Origin: Bryobacterales bacterium
GTDB taxonomy: Bacteria; Acidobacteriota; Terriglobia; Bryobacterales; Bryobacteraceae
Length of the DNA stretch: 10,545 nucleotides
NCBI GenBank assembly: GCA_003517725.1
Contig: DOZZ01000105.1
Span: forward strand, 1 to 10,545
Direction of reading: 5' to 3'
Positions 1-6,423 of the stretch are shown here, piece by piece (within the stretch, counting starts at the first letter, position 1; each line of letters begins with the position of its first letter). The position numbers were made by a program, and so were the translations under genes. The notes under the pieces were generated by a model. It made no database searches and was not told the DNA's origin. It was given only the letters and a program-made list of their open reading frames with translations.

Positions 1-12
1 CAGGCTGTCCCC

Positions 13-150
13 TTGGCCCCCCCTTTGGCCCCCCCTTGGCCCCTTGGCCCCTTGGCCCTTGGCCCCTTGGCCCCTTGGCCCTTGGCCGTCCCCCCTTGGC
101 CGTCCCTTGGCGTCTTGGCGCTCGTCCCCTTGGCGCTCTTTGGCGCTTGG
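13..150. repeat. Degenerate CCTTGGC (GCCAAGG) short tandem array
   Basis: TTGG occurs 15 times here, starting at 13, 25, 36, 44, 52, 59, 67, 75, 82, 96, 107, 115, 130, 140 and 147. Between 36 and 85 the units are nearly perfect, with a 7-8 bp period built on CCTTGGC with one or two extra C. Toward the gene on the right the units decay (CGTC, CGCT insertions). The stretch lies downstream of the zinc-ribbon gene, which ends at 199. A plus-strand open frame runs through it, but its predicted product is only Pro/Leu/Ala/Trp low complexity and is not credible. The array looks like a replication-slippage repeat; no function can be assigned from sequence. Confidence 0.8.
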
Positions 151-198
151 CCCGCTTTTCAGGGTAACGCCGGCCGCGAAGTCCGCCGAACGGCCCGT

Positions 199-945
199 CT
201 AGGACGCGAATTGCTCGTAACTCTGCGGCGGATTAAAGTACAGCATGCGCCCGCAACTCTCGCAAAACATCAGCTTTTCGTCGCGCTTCAATTCCTGCAG
301 AAAATGCGGGCGCTGCGTTACGTGGCAGGCCGTGCAGCGGCCGCCGGCTGCCTCCGCAATGGACGTCCCGCGCATTTTGCGAATGCGCTCGTAAGCGGCT
401 AGCGCTTCCGCCGTCATCTGCGCCGTGAGTTCCCGGCGCTCCTGCTGCAAACGGTCGAGTTCGGCGCGGTCGGCGGCGGTGCGCTTTTCGGCATCGGCCT
501 TTTCCGAATCCAGCTTCTGGCGCTCCTGCTTTAACTCCACTTCGGCGGTCTTGACGTTTTGCTCGAGCGGCTCGGCCTCGCCCATCAAATCCAGGATGCG
601 GTCTTCGCATTTGCGGACTTCGGCCTCGCAGAACTCGATCTCCTTCTGAAAGGCCCGGTATTGCTCGTTGGTTTTGGCCGAGAGCGTCTGGTCGCGCAGC
701 TTCGACTTCTTCTGATCGTGCGTCTGGATGTCGCCTTCGAGTTGCTTGCGGGTGCGCTGATTGGCGATCAGCGCGGCCTTGTCGGCCTCCAGCCGGCGGG
801 CGTGATGGAACAGCTTCTTTTCGATTTCGGCGAGGTGTTTCGGCAACGCGGCAATCTCTTTGGTGAGTTCCGTCGCGCGCAGGTCAATTTGTTGGAGTCG
901 CACCGCCAACTGCAGGTCGGGCAGCATTCCTAGCGAGTGTATCAC
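199..945 (-). CDS. Coiled-coil C4 zinc-ribbon protein (COG1579 / zf-RING_7 type)
   Basis: The 248-residue product has a long Glu/Lys/Arg/Gln-rich coiled coil (about residues 15-190). It then has a C-terminal zinc ribbon with two CxxC knuckles, CTAC (C204, C207) and CESC (C228, C231). The KTNEQYRAFQKEIEF stretch near residue 91 matches the 'KTN.EY.A..KEIE' signature of COG1579 proteins such as chlamydial CT398. Family members are thought to be nucleic-acid- or protein-complex-associated scaffolds, but a precise role is not settled. The GTG start at 945 lies one base after the murJ stop codon (TAG, 947-949), so it is the last gene of the PfkB-murJ operon and probably translationally coupled. 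The family usually begins MLPDL..., so the in-frame ATG at 925-927 (residue 7) may be the true start; neither start has a strong Shine-Dalgarno at normal spacing. Confidence 0.88.
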   Translation of the reverse strand: MIHSLGMLPDLQLAVRLQQIDLRATELTKEIAALPKHLAEIEKKLFHHARRLEADKAALIANQRTRKQLEGDIQTHDQKKSKLRDQTLSAKTNEQYRAFQKEIEFCEAEVRKCEDRILDLMGEAEPLEQNVKTAEVELKQERQKLDSEKADAEKRTAADRAELDRLQQERRELTAQMTAEALAAYERIRKMRGTSIAEAAGGRCTACHVTQRPHFLQELKRDEKLMFCESCGRMLYFNPPQSYEQFAS

Positions 946-946
946 G

Positions 947-2599
947 CTACTTTTGTCGCACTCCCAACCGCCGTAGCAACGGCCCGGCCAGCGCCCGCTG
1001 CGCGGCTTGCAGCTCTTCCAATTTCAAGGCCAGGCAAGCGCTGTAGAACACGGCCGCGCCCGCCGGAATGGCCAGCGTAAGGGTTACGACGTCGCCCATC
1101 ACACGCGCGCCCATTACGTGCTGCACCTCGCGCGCGATACCGAAACACACGGCGCTCATCACGGCGGAAGCGGCGCATATTTTGACGAAAGTAACGAGCA
1201 GCGCGGCCTCGCCAAGGCCATGGATGCGCCGCCGCATCACCAGAAACAAGACCGCGAAGCCGAACAGCGCCACCGTCGAAGTGGAGAGCGCCAGCCCCGC
1301 GTGCCCCAGCCCGGCGTAACGGATCATCAGCGTCGAACAGCCCAGGTTGACCAGGATCGAGACCAGGCTGACCAGCATGGGCGTGCGCGCGTCGTTCAAG
1401 GCGTAGAAGGCCGGCGCCAGCACTTTCAACACCGCGTAACCCGAGAGGCCGACGGCGTAGCAGCCCAGCGCCAGCGCCGTCTGGTGCGTGTCATAAGCTT
1501 TGAAGCGGCCGCTCTGATACACCACGGCGATCATGCTCTTGCCCAGCACGATCAGCCCGGCCGAGGACGGGATGGTCAGCAGCAATACCATGCCGATCGA
1601 GCGCGCCAGGGTGGCGCGGAACTCGGCTATGTTGTGGGCCGCGGCGCTGCGCGAAATAGCGGGCAGCGTGGCCGACGCGATCGAAACTCCGAACAGCCCC
1701 AGCGGCAGCTGCATAAAGCGGAACGCGCAGTTGAGCCAGGCTACAGGCCCGTTGATCACATGACCCGCGGCATCCAGGATGCCCGAGGCGAAGTTGCTGT
1801 TGACCAGCACATTGATCTGCACGGAAGCGTTGCCCAGCAGCGCCGGGCCCATCAGGCGCATCATGTTGCGCAGGCCTTCGTGCCGCCACTGGATACGCGG
1901 CAGAAAGTCAAAGCCAAAGCGCCACAGGCTTGGCAATTGAAACGCCAGTTGCAGCGCGCCGCCGGCGACCACGCCCCAAGCCATGCCGAAGGCCATGGCG
2001 ATCAGCCCGCGATATCCCAAAAAGGGCATGGCATAGCGCCCGACCAGCAGCCCCAGCGTCACCGAACCGATATTGAAAAAACTGGACGAGACGGCCGGCA
2101 CGCCGAAGCGGCCCAGCGCATTCAGCGCGCCCATGCTTTGCGCGGCCAGCGCTACCAGCAGCAGGAACGGGAACATGATGCGCGTCATCGACACGGCCAG
2201 TTCGAACTTGCCCGGCACCTGGTGGAACGGCGAGGCGAACAGATTCACCAGCTGCGGCGTGAAGAGCATGCCCAGCAGGCATAGCGTGCCAACGATCAGC
2301 ATTAGCGCCGTGCTGACCAGCCGGTAAAGTTCGCGCGCTTCCTCCTGCGAGCGCGTCGTCAGATAGCGCGTAAATGTCGGCACGAAGGCCGACGACAACG
2401 CGCCCTCGGCGAACAGGTCGCGGGTCAGGTTGGGAATGCGGAAGCCGATGATAAATGCGTCGAACTCGGCGCCCGCGCCAAACAGGTGCGCCATGACGCG
2501 CTCTCGCACCAGGCCCGTGATGCGGCTGGCAGCGATGGCCGCCGAAACCACGCCGGCCGAGCGCGCCACGCCCGGCTGGGAAGCGTCCGAAGCGGCCAT
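947..2599 (-). CDS. murJ: Lipid II flippase MurJ (MviN)
   Basis: This 550-residue polytopic membrane protein belongs to the MOP superfamily and flips lipid II across the inner membrane for peptidoglycan synthesis. The N-terminal signature is intact: SRITGLVRE at about 25-33 and FRIPNL.R.LFAEGALS.AFVP at about 53-74, carrying the conserved Arg and Glu residues of the central cavity. Hydrophobic segments continue to the end, consistent with the usual 14 helices, and the length is slightly above the ~510 residues of E. coli MurJ. I chose the ATG at 2597-2599: it shares its A with the TGA stop of the upstream kinase (TGATG), a typical coupled start. A TTG one codon earlier also reads in frame. 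The stop is followed after one base by the zinc-ribbon gene, so the three genes form one transcription unit. Confidence 0.95.
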   Translation of the reverse strand: MAASDASQPGVARSAGVVSAAIAASRITGLVRERVMAHLFGAGAEFDAFIIGFRIPNLTRDLFAEGALSSAFVPTFTRYLTTRSQEEARELYRLVSTALMLIVGTLCLLGMLFTPQLVNLFASPFHQVPGKFELAVSMTRIMFPFLLLVALAAQSMGALNALGRFGVPAVSSSFFNIGSVTLGLLVGRYAMPFLGYRGLIAMAFGMAWGVVAGGALQLAFQLPSLWRFGFDFLPRIQWRHEGLRNMMRLMGPALLGNASVQINVLVNSNFASGILDAAGHVINGPVAWLNCAFRFMQLPLGLFGVSIASATLPAISRSAAAHNIAEFRATLARSIGMVLLLTIPSSAGLIVLGKSMIAVVYQSGRFKAYDTHQTALALGCYAVGLSGYAVLKVLAPAFYALNDARTPMLVSLVSILVNLGCSTLMIRYAGLGHAGLALSTSTVALFGFAVLFLVMRRRIHGLGEAALLVTFVKICAASAVMSAVCFGIAREVQHVMGARVMGDVVTLTLAIPAGAAVFYSACLALKLEELQAAQRALAGPLLRRLGVRQK

Positions 2600-3546
2600 C
2601 AATCGACCCGCCGCACATCAACGCGCTCGAAGACTTCGCGGGTGTCTTCGAAACTGGCGAATTTCATGCCCGGTTGCATGGCCGACGCGGTGCCCGCGGC
2701 CACACCCCAGCGCAAAGCGGTCTCGCGCGGCTCGTGTTTCTCGAGCGCCCACAGAAACGCCGCCGACATGGCGTCACCGGCGCCGATGGGGCAGCGCGCG
2801 TCCACCACCGGCGGCACGGCTTCGAACAGCGCTCCGTCAAAACTGCCGATGGCCCCGCGGCTGCCGAGCGACAACACCACCGACTCGGCGCCCATCTGCT
2901 GCATGCGCTCCACGGCTTCGAGCGTGTGGCTGCGCGTGATCAGCGCCGTGTCGAGCAGCCGCTCGGCCTCCTCCTGGTTGGGCGACACCACCGTCGGTCC
3001 CGCTTCAATACCACGGGGCAGCGCCTCGCCATCGGTGTCGAGCAGCGTGCGGACCCCGGCGCGGCGGGCGGCGCGGATCAGCTTGGCATAAAAATCGGGC
3101 TTCACGCCCGGCGGCAGGCTGCCGCACAGCATCAACCAGCCCGCGCCTTTCAGAACGCTCTTGACCGCCTTTTCGATATCCGCCACCTCGGGCTTGGTCA
3201 GTTCCGGCCCGCGCTCGTTGAGCTTGACGGTCAACCCGTGCCGGTCCGTGATGGTCAGGTTGGTCCGGACCTGGTTATGGATGGGCACCACGGTGACGGG
3301 AAAGCCGCATTTTTTCAACGCGTCCTGAAAGCGCTTGCCGGAGGATCCGCCGGCCGGCAGGATGGCGCGCGTCTCGCCGCCGAAGCTGTGGATGACCGAC
3401 GCCGCATTGATGCCGCGGCCTCCGGGAGTGTCGGCGCTTGACAGGATATAGGCACGGTCTTCGAATGCCAGGCGATCCACCGTGATGGTCCGGTCAATCG
3501 CGGGATTAATGGTGACGGTTATGATCAACCCCTTATGGTGGCACAA
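2599..3546 (-). CDS. PfkB-family kinase, 1-phosphofructokinase/tagatose-6-phosphate kinase-like
   Basis: The 315-residue product is a ribokinase-fold sugar kinase. The N-terminus TVTINPAIDRTI is typical of the FruK/LacC/PfkB branch. PGGRGINAA (41-49) is the substrate/phosphate loop, NERGPEL (110-116) resembles the NEPGP motif of 1-phosphofructokinases, SLPPGV (143-148) and SLGSRGA (226-232) are conserved strands, and GAGDAMSAAF (255-264) holds the anion hole and catalytic base D258. It likely phosphorylates a phosphorylated hexose using ATP; the exact substrate cannot be told, and no PTS or aldolase gene is adjacent. The usual GGKG lysine is Arg here. Start is uncertain: the TTG at 3544-3546 is the first in-frame start after a stop, and another TTG at 3526-3528 would give the family-like N-terminus MIITVTINP. 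It heads the operon with murJ. Confidence 0.9.
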   Translation of the reverse strand: MCHHKGLIITVTINPAIDRTITVDRLAFEDRAYILSSADTPGGRGINAASVIHSFGGETRAILPAGGSSGKRFQDALKKCGFPVTVVPIHNQVRTNLTITDRHGLTVKLNERGPELTKPEVADIEKAVKSVLKGAGWLMLCGSLPPGVKPDFYAKLIRAARRAGVRTLLDTDGEALPRGIEAGPTVVSPNQEEAERLLDTALITRSHTLEAVERMQQMGAESVVLSLGSRGAIGSFDGALFEAVPPVVDARCPIGAGDAMSAAFLWALEKHEPRETALRWGVAAGTASAMQPGMKFASFEDTREVFERVDVRRVD

Positions 3547-3580
3547 CCTAGCGTTGCGGAGCGCCTGCTAACCTTGAGCG
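3547..3580. promoter_or_regulatory. Very short divergent promoter region between kinase operon and EamA gene
   Basis: Only 34 bases separate the two divergent start codons, both TTG. The heptamer AGCGTTG occurs twice as a direct repeat (3550-3556 and 3577-3583), 27 bp apart and each followed by GGAG or CGGAG; the second copy overlaps the EamA start. No convincing -35/-10 pair is visible for either direction. Promoters must therefore lie inside the opposing coding sequence, or a true start lies further inside one gene. The repeats could be operator half-sites, but this is speculative. Confidence 0.3.
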
Positions 3581-4516
3581 TTGGAGTCCAATTCTCGAAG
3601 CTTGTCCTACGCGGCGCTGGTGGCCGTCTGCATCTTCTGGGGCACCACCTACCTAGGCATCCGCATGGCGCTCGAATCGTTTCCGCCAGCGGTGCTGGTG
3701 GCCACGCGATTCACCTTCTCGGGCGCGTTGATGCTGGCGGTGGCGCGCTGGCGGGGCGTGCGCATGCCGCGCGGCCGCGAACTGCGCATGGCGGCGCTCA
3801 CCGGAGTTCTCACGCTGGGCATCGGGAACGGGTCGCTGGCCTGGTCGGAGGTGCTGATTCCCAGCGGGCTTGCCAGCCTATTTATCACGTTGTCACCTTT
3901 TTACCTGGTCGGTATCGAATCGCTGTTTGAAGGCGGGGAACGGCTGCACGCTCCCACCGTCGCCGGCATGCTGGTCGGGTTCGCCGGGACGGCGCTGTTG
4001 TTCCTGCCCGGTACCCGAGGCCTAATGCGAGGCTCTATGCTGACCGGCTTCCTCATCACCCAGATGGGCGTGGCGGCGTGGACCATGGGATCCCTCTATC
4101 AGCGGCGCCAGCCCGCGGCGGCACACCCGATCGTGACCGGCGCCGTGCAGCAACTGGCCGCCGGGCTGGCCTTTATCCCGGTGGCGCTGCTCGTCCCCCA
4201 TGGGCCTATCGTTTGGAAAACTCGGGCCATCGCGGCTATTTTTTACCTGGCCTTCTTTGGTTCCATCGTGGGTTATAGCGCCTACGTGTATGCGCTCGAC
4301 CGGCTGCCCGTCGCCTTGGTGTCCATCTACCCCTACGTCAACGCCGTGGTGGCTGTCGCGCTGGGCTGGCTGTTCTACCGGGAGCCGTTTGGCTGGCGCG
4401 AAACGGCCGCCATGCTGGTCATCTTTTTAGGCGTCGCTCTGGTGAAATGGCAGACGCAGGTGCAAGGACGACGTGTAAAGCGCGAAACTCAGTCCGTGGC
4501 TCGGCCGTCAGACTAG
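3581..4516 (+). CDS. EamA-family (DMT) inner-membrane transporter, YedA-like
   Basis: The 311-residue hydrophobic protein has two tandem EamA domains (about 10-140 and 155-290) and about ten membrane segments, the normal architecture of drug/metabolite transporters of the 10-TMS DMT group. The opening FWGTTYLGIRMALESFPP with ATRF following is the classic first-helix signature of this family. The second half ends with ALVSIYPYVNAVVAVALGWLFYREP, the strongly conserved final-helix motif. The C-terminal tail is basic, as expected for a cytoplasmic end. The substrate is unknown; relatives export amino acids or metabolites. The TTG start at 3581 is required to include helix 1, because the first ATG (residue 29) would remove it. 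The gene diverges from the kinase-murJ operon and ends in TAG just before the inverted repeat at 4522. Confidence 0.9.
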   Translation: MESNSRSLSYAALVAVCIFWGTTYLGIRMALESFPPAVLVATRFTFSGALMLAVARWRGVRMPRGRELRMAALTGVLTLGIGNGSLAWSEVLIPSGLASLFITLSPFYLVGIESLFEGGERLHAPTVAGMLVGFAGTALLFLPGTRGLMRGSMLTGFLITQMGVAAWTMGSLYQRRQPAAAHPIVTGAVQQLAAGLAFIPVALLVPHGPIVWKTRAIAAIFYLAFFGSIVGYSAYVYALDRLPVALVSIYPYVNAVVAVALGWLFYREPFGWRETAAMLVIFLGVALVKWQTQVQGRRVKRETQSVARPSD

Positions 4517-4521
4517 TGTAC

Positions 4522-4536
4522 GGCAATAAAATTGCC
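4522..4536. promoter_or_regulatory. Perfect inverted repeat GGCAAT-AAA-ATTGCC
   Basis: A 6-bp perfect inverted repeat with a 3-bp spacer sits five bases after the EamA stop codon and directly abuts a TATACT box (4537-4542). A third copy of the half-site, GGCAAT, is found at 4562-4567. Its position upstream of a ribbon-helix-helix gene fits an autoregulatory operator, since RHH dimers bind short palindromes overlapping their own promoters. A weak transcription terminator for the EamA gene is the alternative. Confidence 0.45.
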
Positions 4537-4542
4537 TATACT
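4537..4542 (+). promoter_or_regulatory. Candidate -10 box TATACT for the RHH gene
   Basis: TATACT differs from the TATAAT consensus at one base and lies in an unusually AT-rich stretch for this window. A matching -35 is weak (around 4514-4520, overlapping the EamA stop). If used, transcription would start near 4549 and leave a leader of roughly 120 nt before the ATG at 4673. A second AT-rich box, TATAAA at 4581, could be an alternative promoter. Confidence 0.35.
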
Positions 4543-4572
4543 TTCGTGCCGGCTCCGATGCGGCAATGAAAG
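4541..4572 (+). promoter_or_regulatory. Leader hairpin upstream of the RHH gene
   Basis: CTTTC (4541-4545) pairs with GAAAG (4568-4572) and TGCCG (4547-4551) pairs with CGGCA (4561-4565). This gives a 10-bp stem with a small internal loop (G against AT) and a 9-nt loop. No T-run follows, so it does not look like a simple intrinsic terminator. GGCAAT at 4562-4567 can alternatively pair with ATTGCC at 4531-4536, which would exclude this stem. Confidence 0.35.
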
Positions 4573-4672
4573 GGCTGCTTTATAAAAAACTTATTTGCGG
4601 GACCTTTTCAGGCTCGAAGAAGTTGTAAAAGCAGCAACAAAATCCATTCTGACGACAATTGGGATTAAAACA

Positions 4673-4945
4673 ATGGCCTTCCATAAGCCCCGAACGAGAC
4701 TCGTTAACTTTCGCCTGACAGAGGAAGAGTACGAGACCTTGAAGAGCGCGGCGGAGAACAGAGGAGCGCGCAGCATTTCCGATTTCGCCCGCGCCGCTAT
4801 TCTGTCTTCCGTCGCGACGCAGGACTCAGGCGCCAGCCACGGTCAAGGTTTAACCGGCATTGACCGCAAGCTGGAAGAAATCAACGTGGCGGTTGAACGC
4901 CTGGCCGGAATGCTGGCCATGCGTATGACCAGCAACGCCGCCTAG
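4673..4945 (+). CDS. Small ribbon-helix-helix-like protein with C-terminal helix
   Basis: The 90-residue product has RTRLVNFRLTEEEYETLKSA at its N-terminal end followed by RSISDFARAAIL. This is the beta-strand, helix A, turn, helix B layout of RHH/MobC-like DNA-binding proteins (about residues 7-45). The second half carries a predicted amphipathic helix (DRKLEEINVAVERLAGMLAM, from about residue 63) suited to self-association. I chose the ATG at 4673 because GGGA at 4661-4664 lies 8 bases upstream and the RHH fold starts right after it; a TTG at 4595 in frame would add 26 residues without visible domain features. No partner toxin or relaxase gene lies beside it, so it is an orphan repressor or nucleoid-type protein rather than a clear antitoxin. 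The M20 peptidase gene begins 46 bp downstream on the same strand. Confidence 0.75.
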   Translation: MAFHKPRTRLVNFRLTEEEYETLKSAAENRGARSISDFARAAILSSVATQDSGASHGQGLTGIDRKLEEINVAVERLAGMLAMRMTSNAA

Positions 4946-4991
4946 AGGCACCTTTCGATAACGCCGGGAGTGGGCAGAGTGATAATCAACT

Positions 4992-6371
4992 ATGCCCACC
5001 GCGACGCAACGCTTTGTTGCCGAGAATGAAGCGCGTCTTTTAGACGAACTAAAGCAGTTCCTCCGCATCCCCAGCATCAGCACCCTTCCCGAACACAACC
5101 AGGATGTGGCGCGCGCTGCCGAATTTTGCGCTGAGCACTTGCGCCTGGCGGGGCTTGAGAACGTCGAGGTCATCGCCACCTCGCGCCACCCGCTGGTGTA
5201 CGCCGACTGGCTGCACGCGCCCGGTAAACCCACGTTGCTGTGCTACGGGCATTTCGATGTGCAGCCCCCCGACCCGCTGGAGTTGTGGCATTCCCCGCCT
5301 TTCGAACCCACCATTCGCGACGGCAGTATCTACGCCCGCGGCGCCGCCGACGATAAAGGGCAGATGTACGTGCACATCAAAGCCATCGAGGCACTGCGCG
5401 CGGTCAACGGAACGCTGCCGCTCAACGTGAAGTTTTTGATCGAGGGCGAGGAGGAAGTCGGCGGCGTTTCGGTGACCGAATATGTCGCGAAGAACCCCGC
5501 GAAATTGAAGGCCGACGTGGCGCTGATCTCCGACACCGCGATGTACGCGCCGGGGCTGCCCACCATCGAGACCGGCCTGCGCGGGCTGATCTACATGGAG
5601 CTCGAAGCCACGGGCCCCCTGCGCGACCTGCACTCGGGCATCTACGGAGGCGCCGCGCCCAACGCCGTTTTCGGCCTCATCGAACTATTGGCCAAGGTCA
5701 AGAATGCCCACGGGCAAATTCAGGTGCCCGGCATCTACGACGAGGTAGCTCCACCGGCCGCCGAGGAAAAGCAGAGCTGGGCCGGCCTGCCGTTCGATGA
5801 GCAGGAGTTTCTAAAGAACGAAGTCGGTTCCAGCCAATTGACCGGCGAGCCCGGCTACTCAGTGTTTGAACGAACCTGGGCCCGCCCAACCTTCGAGGTG
5901 CACGGCATCGCCGGCGGCTTCACGGGCGCGGGCAGCAAGACCGTAATTCCGGCGAAGGCGCTGGCCAAGTGCAGCTTCCGCCTGGTACCCAACCAGAACC
6001 CCGATAAGGTGGTGGCGGCCTTTCGCAAATTCATCGCCGAACACACGCCCGCGGGCATCCAAACGGAACTAAAGGTATTAGGCCAGAGCCCCGGCCTTCT
6101 GGTAAATCCGGATCATCCGGCAATCCGCGTGGCGGCCCAGGCGCTGACCGATATTTTTGGCCAGAAGACGGTCTACACGCGCTCCGGCGGTTCCATCCCG
6201 ATCGTGGGCGATTTCGCCGAGCACCTGCACATTCCGAGCATCCTAATGGGTTTCGGTCTGCCGGATGATGGCCTGCACTCGCCTAATGAGAAGTATTCGA
6301 TTGACAACTTCTACAAGGGGATTATGGCGGTAGCCCACTTTATGGAACTTTACGGAAAAAATCCACTTTAG
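4992..6371 (+). CDS. M20 family zinc metallopeptidase (dipeptidase)
   Basis: The 459-residue enzyme has the di-zinc aminopeptidase fold of the M20 dipeptidase/CPG2/DapE group. Expected active-site positions are all present: H87 and D89 in GHFDVQP, the bridging D120 in GAADDKG, catalytic E154 and metal ligand E155 in EGEEEVGG, D181 in ISDTAM, and the final ligand H429 in LHSPNEK. H214 in LHSGIYGG and the SGGSIP segment near 398-403 belong to the lid/dimerisation domain and substrate loop. Length and motif order match cytosolic dipeptidases that hydrolyse short peptides in peptide turnover; there is no signal peptide. The ATG at 4992 starts a family-like N-terminus, although no strong Shine-Dalgarno is seen. 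The gene may be cotranscribed with the RHH gene upstream. It ends convergently to the TPR gene at a long hairpin. Confidence 0.93.
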   Translation: MPTATQRFVAENEARLLDELKQFLRIPSISTLPEHNQDVARAAEFCAEHLRLAGLENVEVIATSRHPLVYADWLHAPGKPTLLCYGHFDVQPPDPLELWHSPPFEPTIRDGSIYARGAADDKGQMYVHIKAIEALRAVNGTLPLNVKFLIEGEEEVGGVSVTEYVAKNPAKLKADVALISDTAMYAPGLPTIETGLRGLIYMELEATGPLRDLHSGIYGGAAPNAVFGLIELLAKVKNAHGQIQVPGIYDEVAPPAAEEKQSWAGLPFDEQEFLKNEVGSSQLTGEPGYSVFERTWARPTFEVHGIAGGFTGAGSKTVIPAKALAKCSFRLVPNQNPDKVVAAFRKFIAEHTPAGIQTELKVLGQSPGLLVNPDHPAIRVAAQALTDIFGQKTVYTRSGGSIPIVGDFAEHLHIPSILMGFGLPDDGLHSPNEKYSIDNFYKGIMAVAHFMELYGKNPL

Positions 6372-6377
6372 ACCCGC

Positions 6378-6423
6378 ATCAGCCCTGTAGTGCAGGCTTT
6401 AGCCTGCACTACAGGCGGCTGAT
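6378..6423. repeat. Long near-perfect palindrome (REP-like hairpin / possible bidirectional terminator)
   Basis: The inner stem CTGTAGTGCAGGC (6385-6397) pairs perfectly with 6402-6414 around a TTTA loop. The outer arms ATCAGCC (6378-6384) and GGCTGAT (6417-6423) add seven more pairs, with only G6415-C6416 bulged. The total is a 20-bp stem. It lies between the convergent M20 and TPR genes. No T-run follows on either strand, so it is not a textbook intrinsic terminator, though a stem this strong could still stop transcription or protect 3' ends. The core GCAGGCTTTAGCCTGC looks like a dispersed REP-type palindrome; only one copy is in the window, so multiplicity is inferred. The right arm contains the stop codon and last residues of the TPR gene. 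Confidence 0.7.

Noticed and set aside
13..402. Plus-strand open frame of 129 codons across the repeat array
   Set aside because: Its first half is a translation of the CCTTGGC repeats (Pro/Leu/Ala/Trp) and the rest is antisense to the zinc-ribbon gene; no domain or ribosome-binding site is visible.
1007..2284. 425-codon plus-strand open frame antisense to murJ
   Set aside because: The composition is Gln/Arg/His-rich with no hydrophobic core, typical of the antisense frame of a GC-rich gene; murJ on the other strand is unmistakable.
2674..3441. 255-codon plus-strand open frame antisense to the kinase
   Set aside because: Shadow frame with low-complexity Arg/Gly/His composition; the PfkB motifs on the opposite strand account for this region.
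4595..4672. 26-codon N-terminal extension of the RHH gene from a TTG
   Set aside because: The ATG at 4673 has a properly spaced GGGA and directly precedes the fold; the extension overlaps the AT-rich leader.
6384..6415. CRISPR-like or IS-end interpretation of the palindrome
   Set aside because: It occurs only once here, with no spacers, cas genes, transposase or flanking target duplication.
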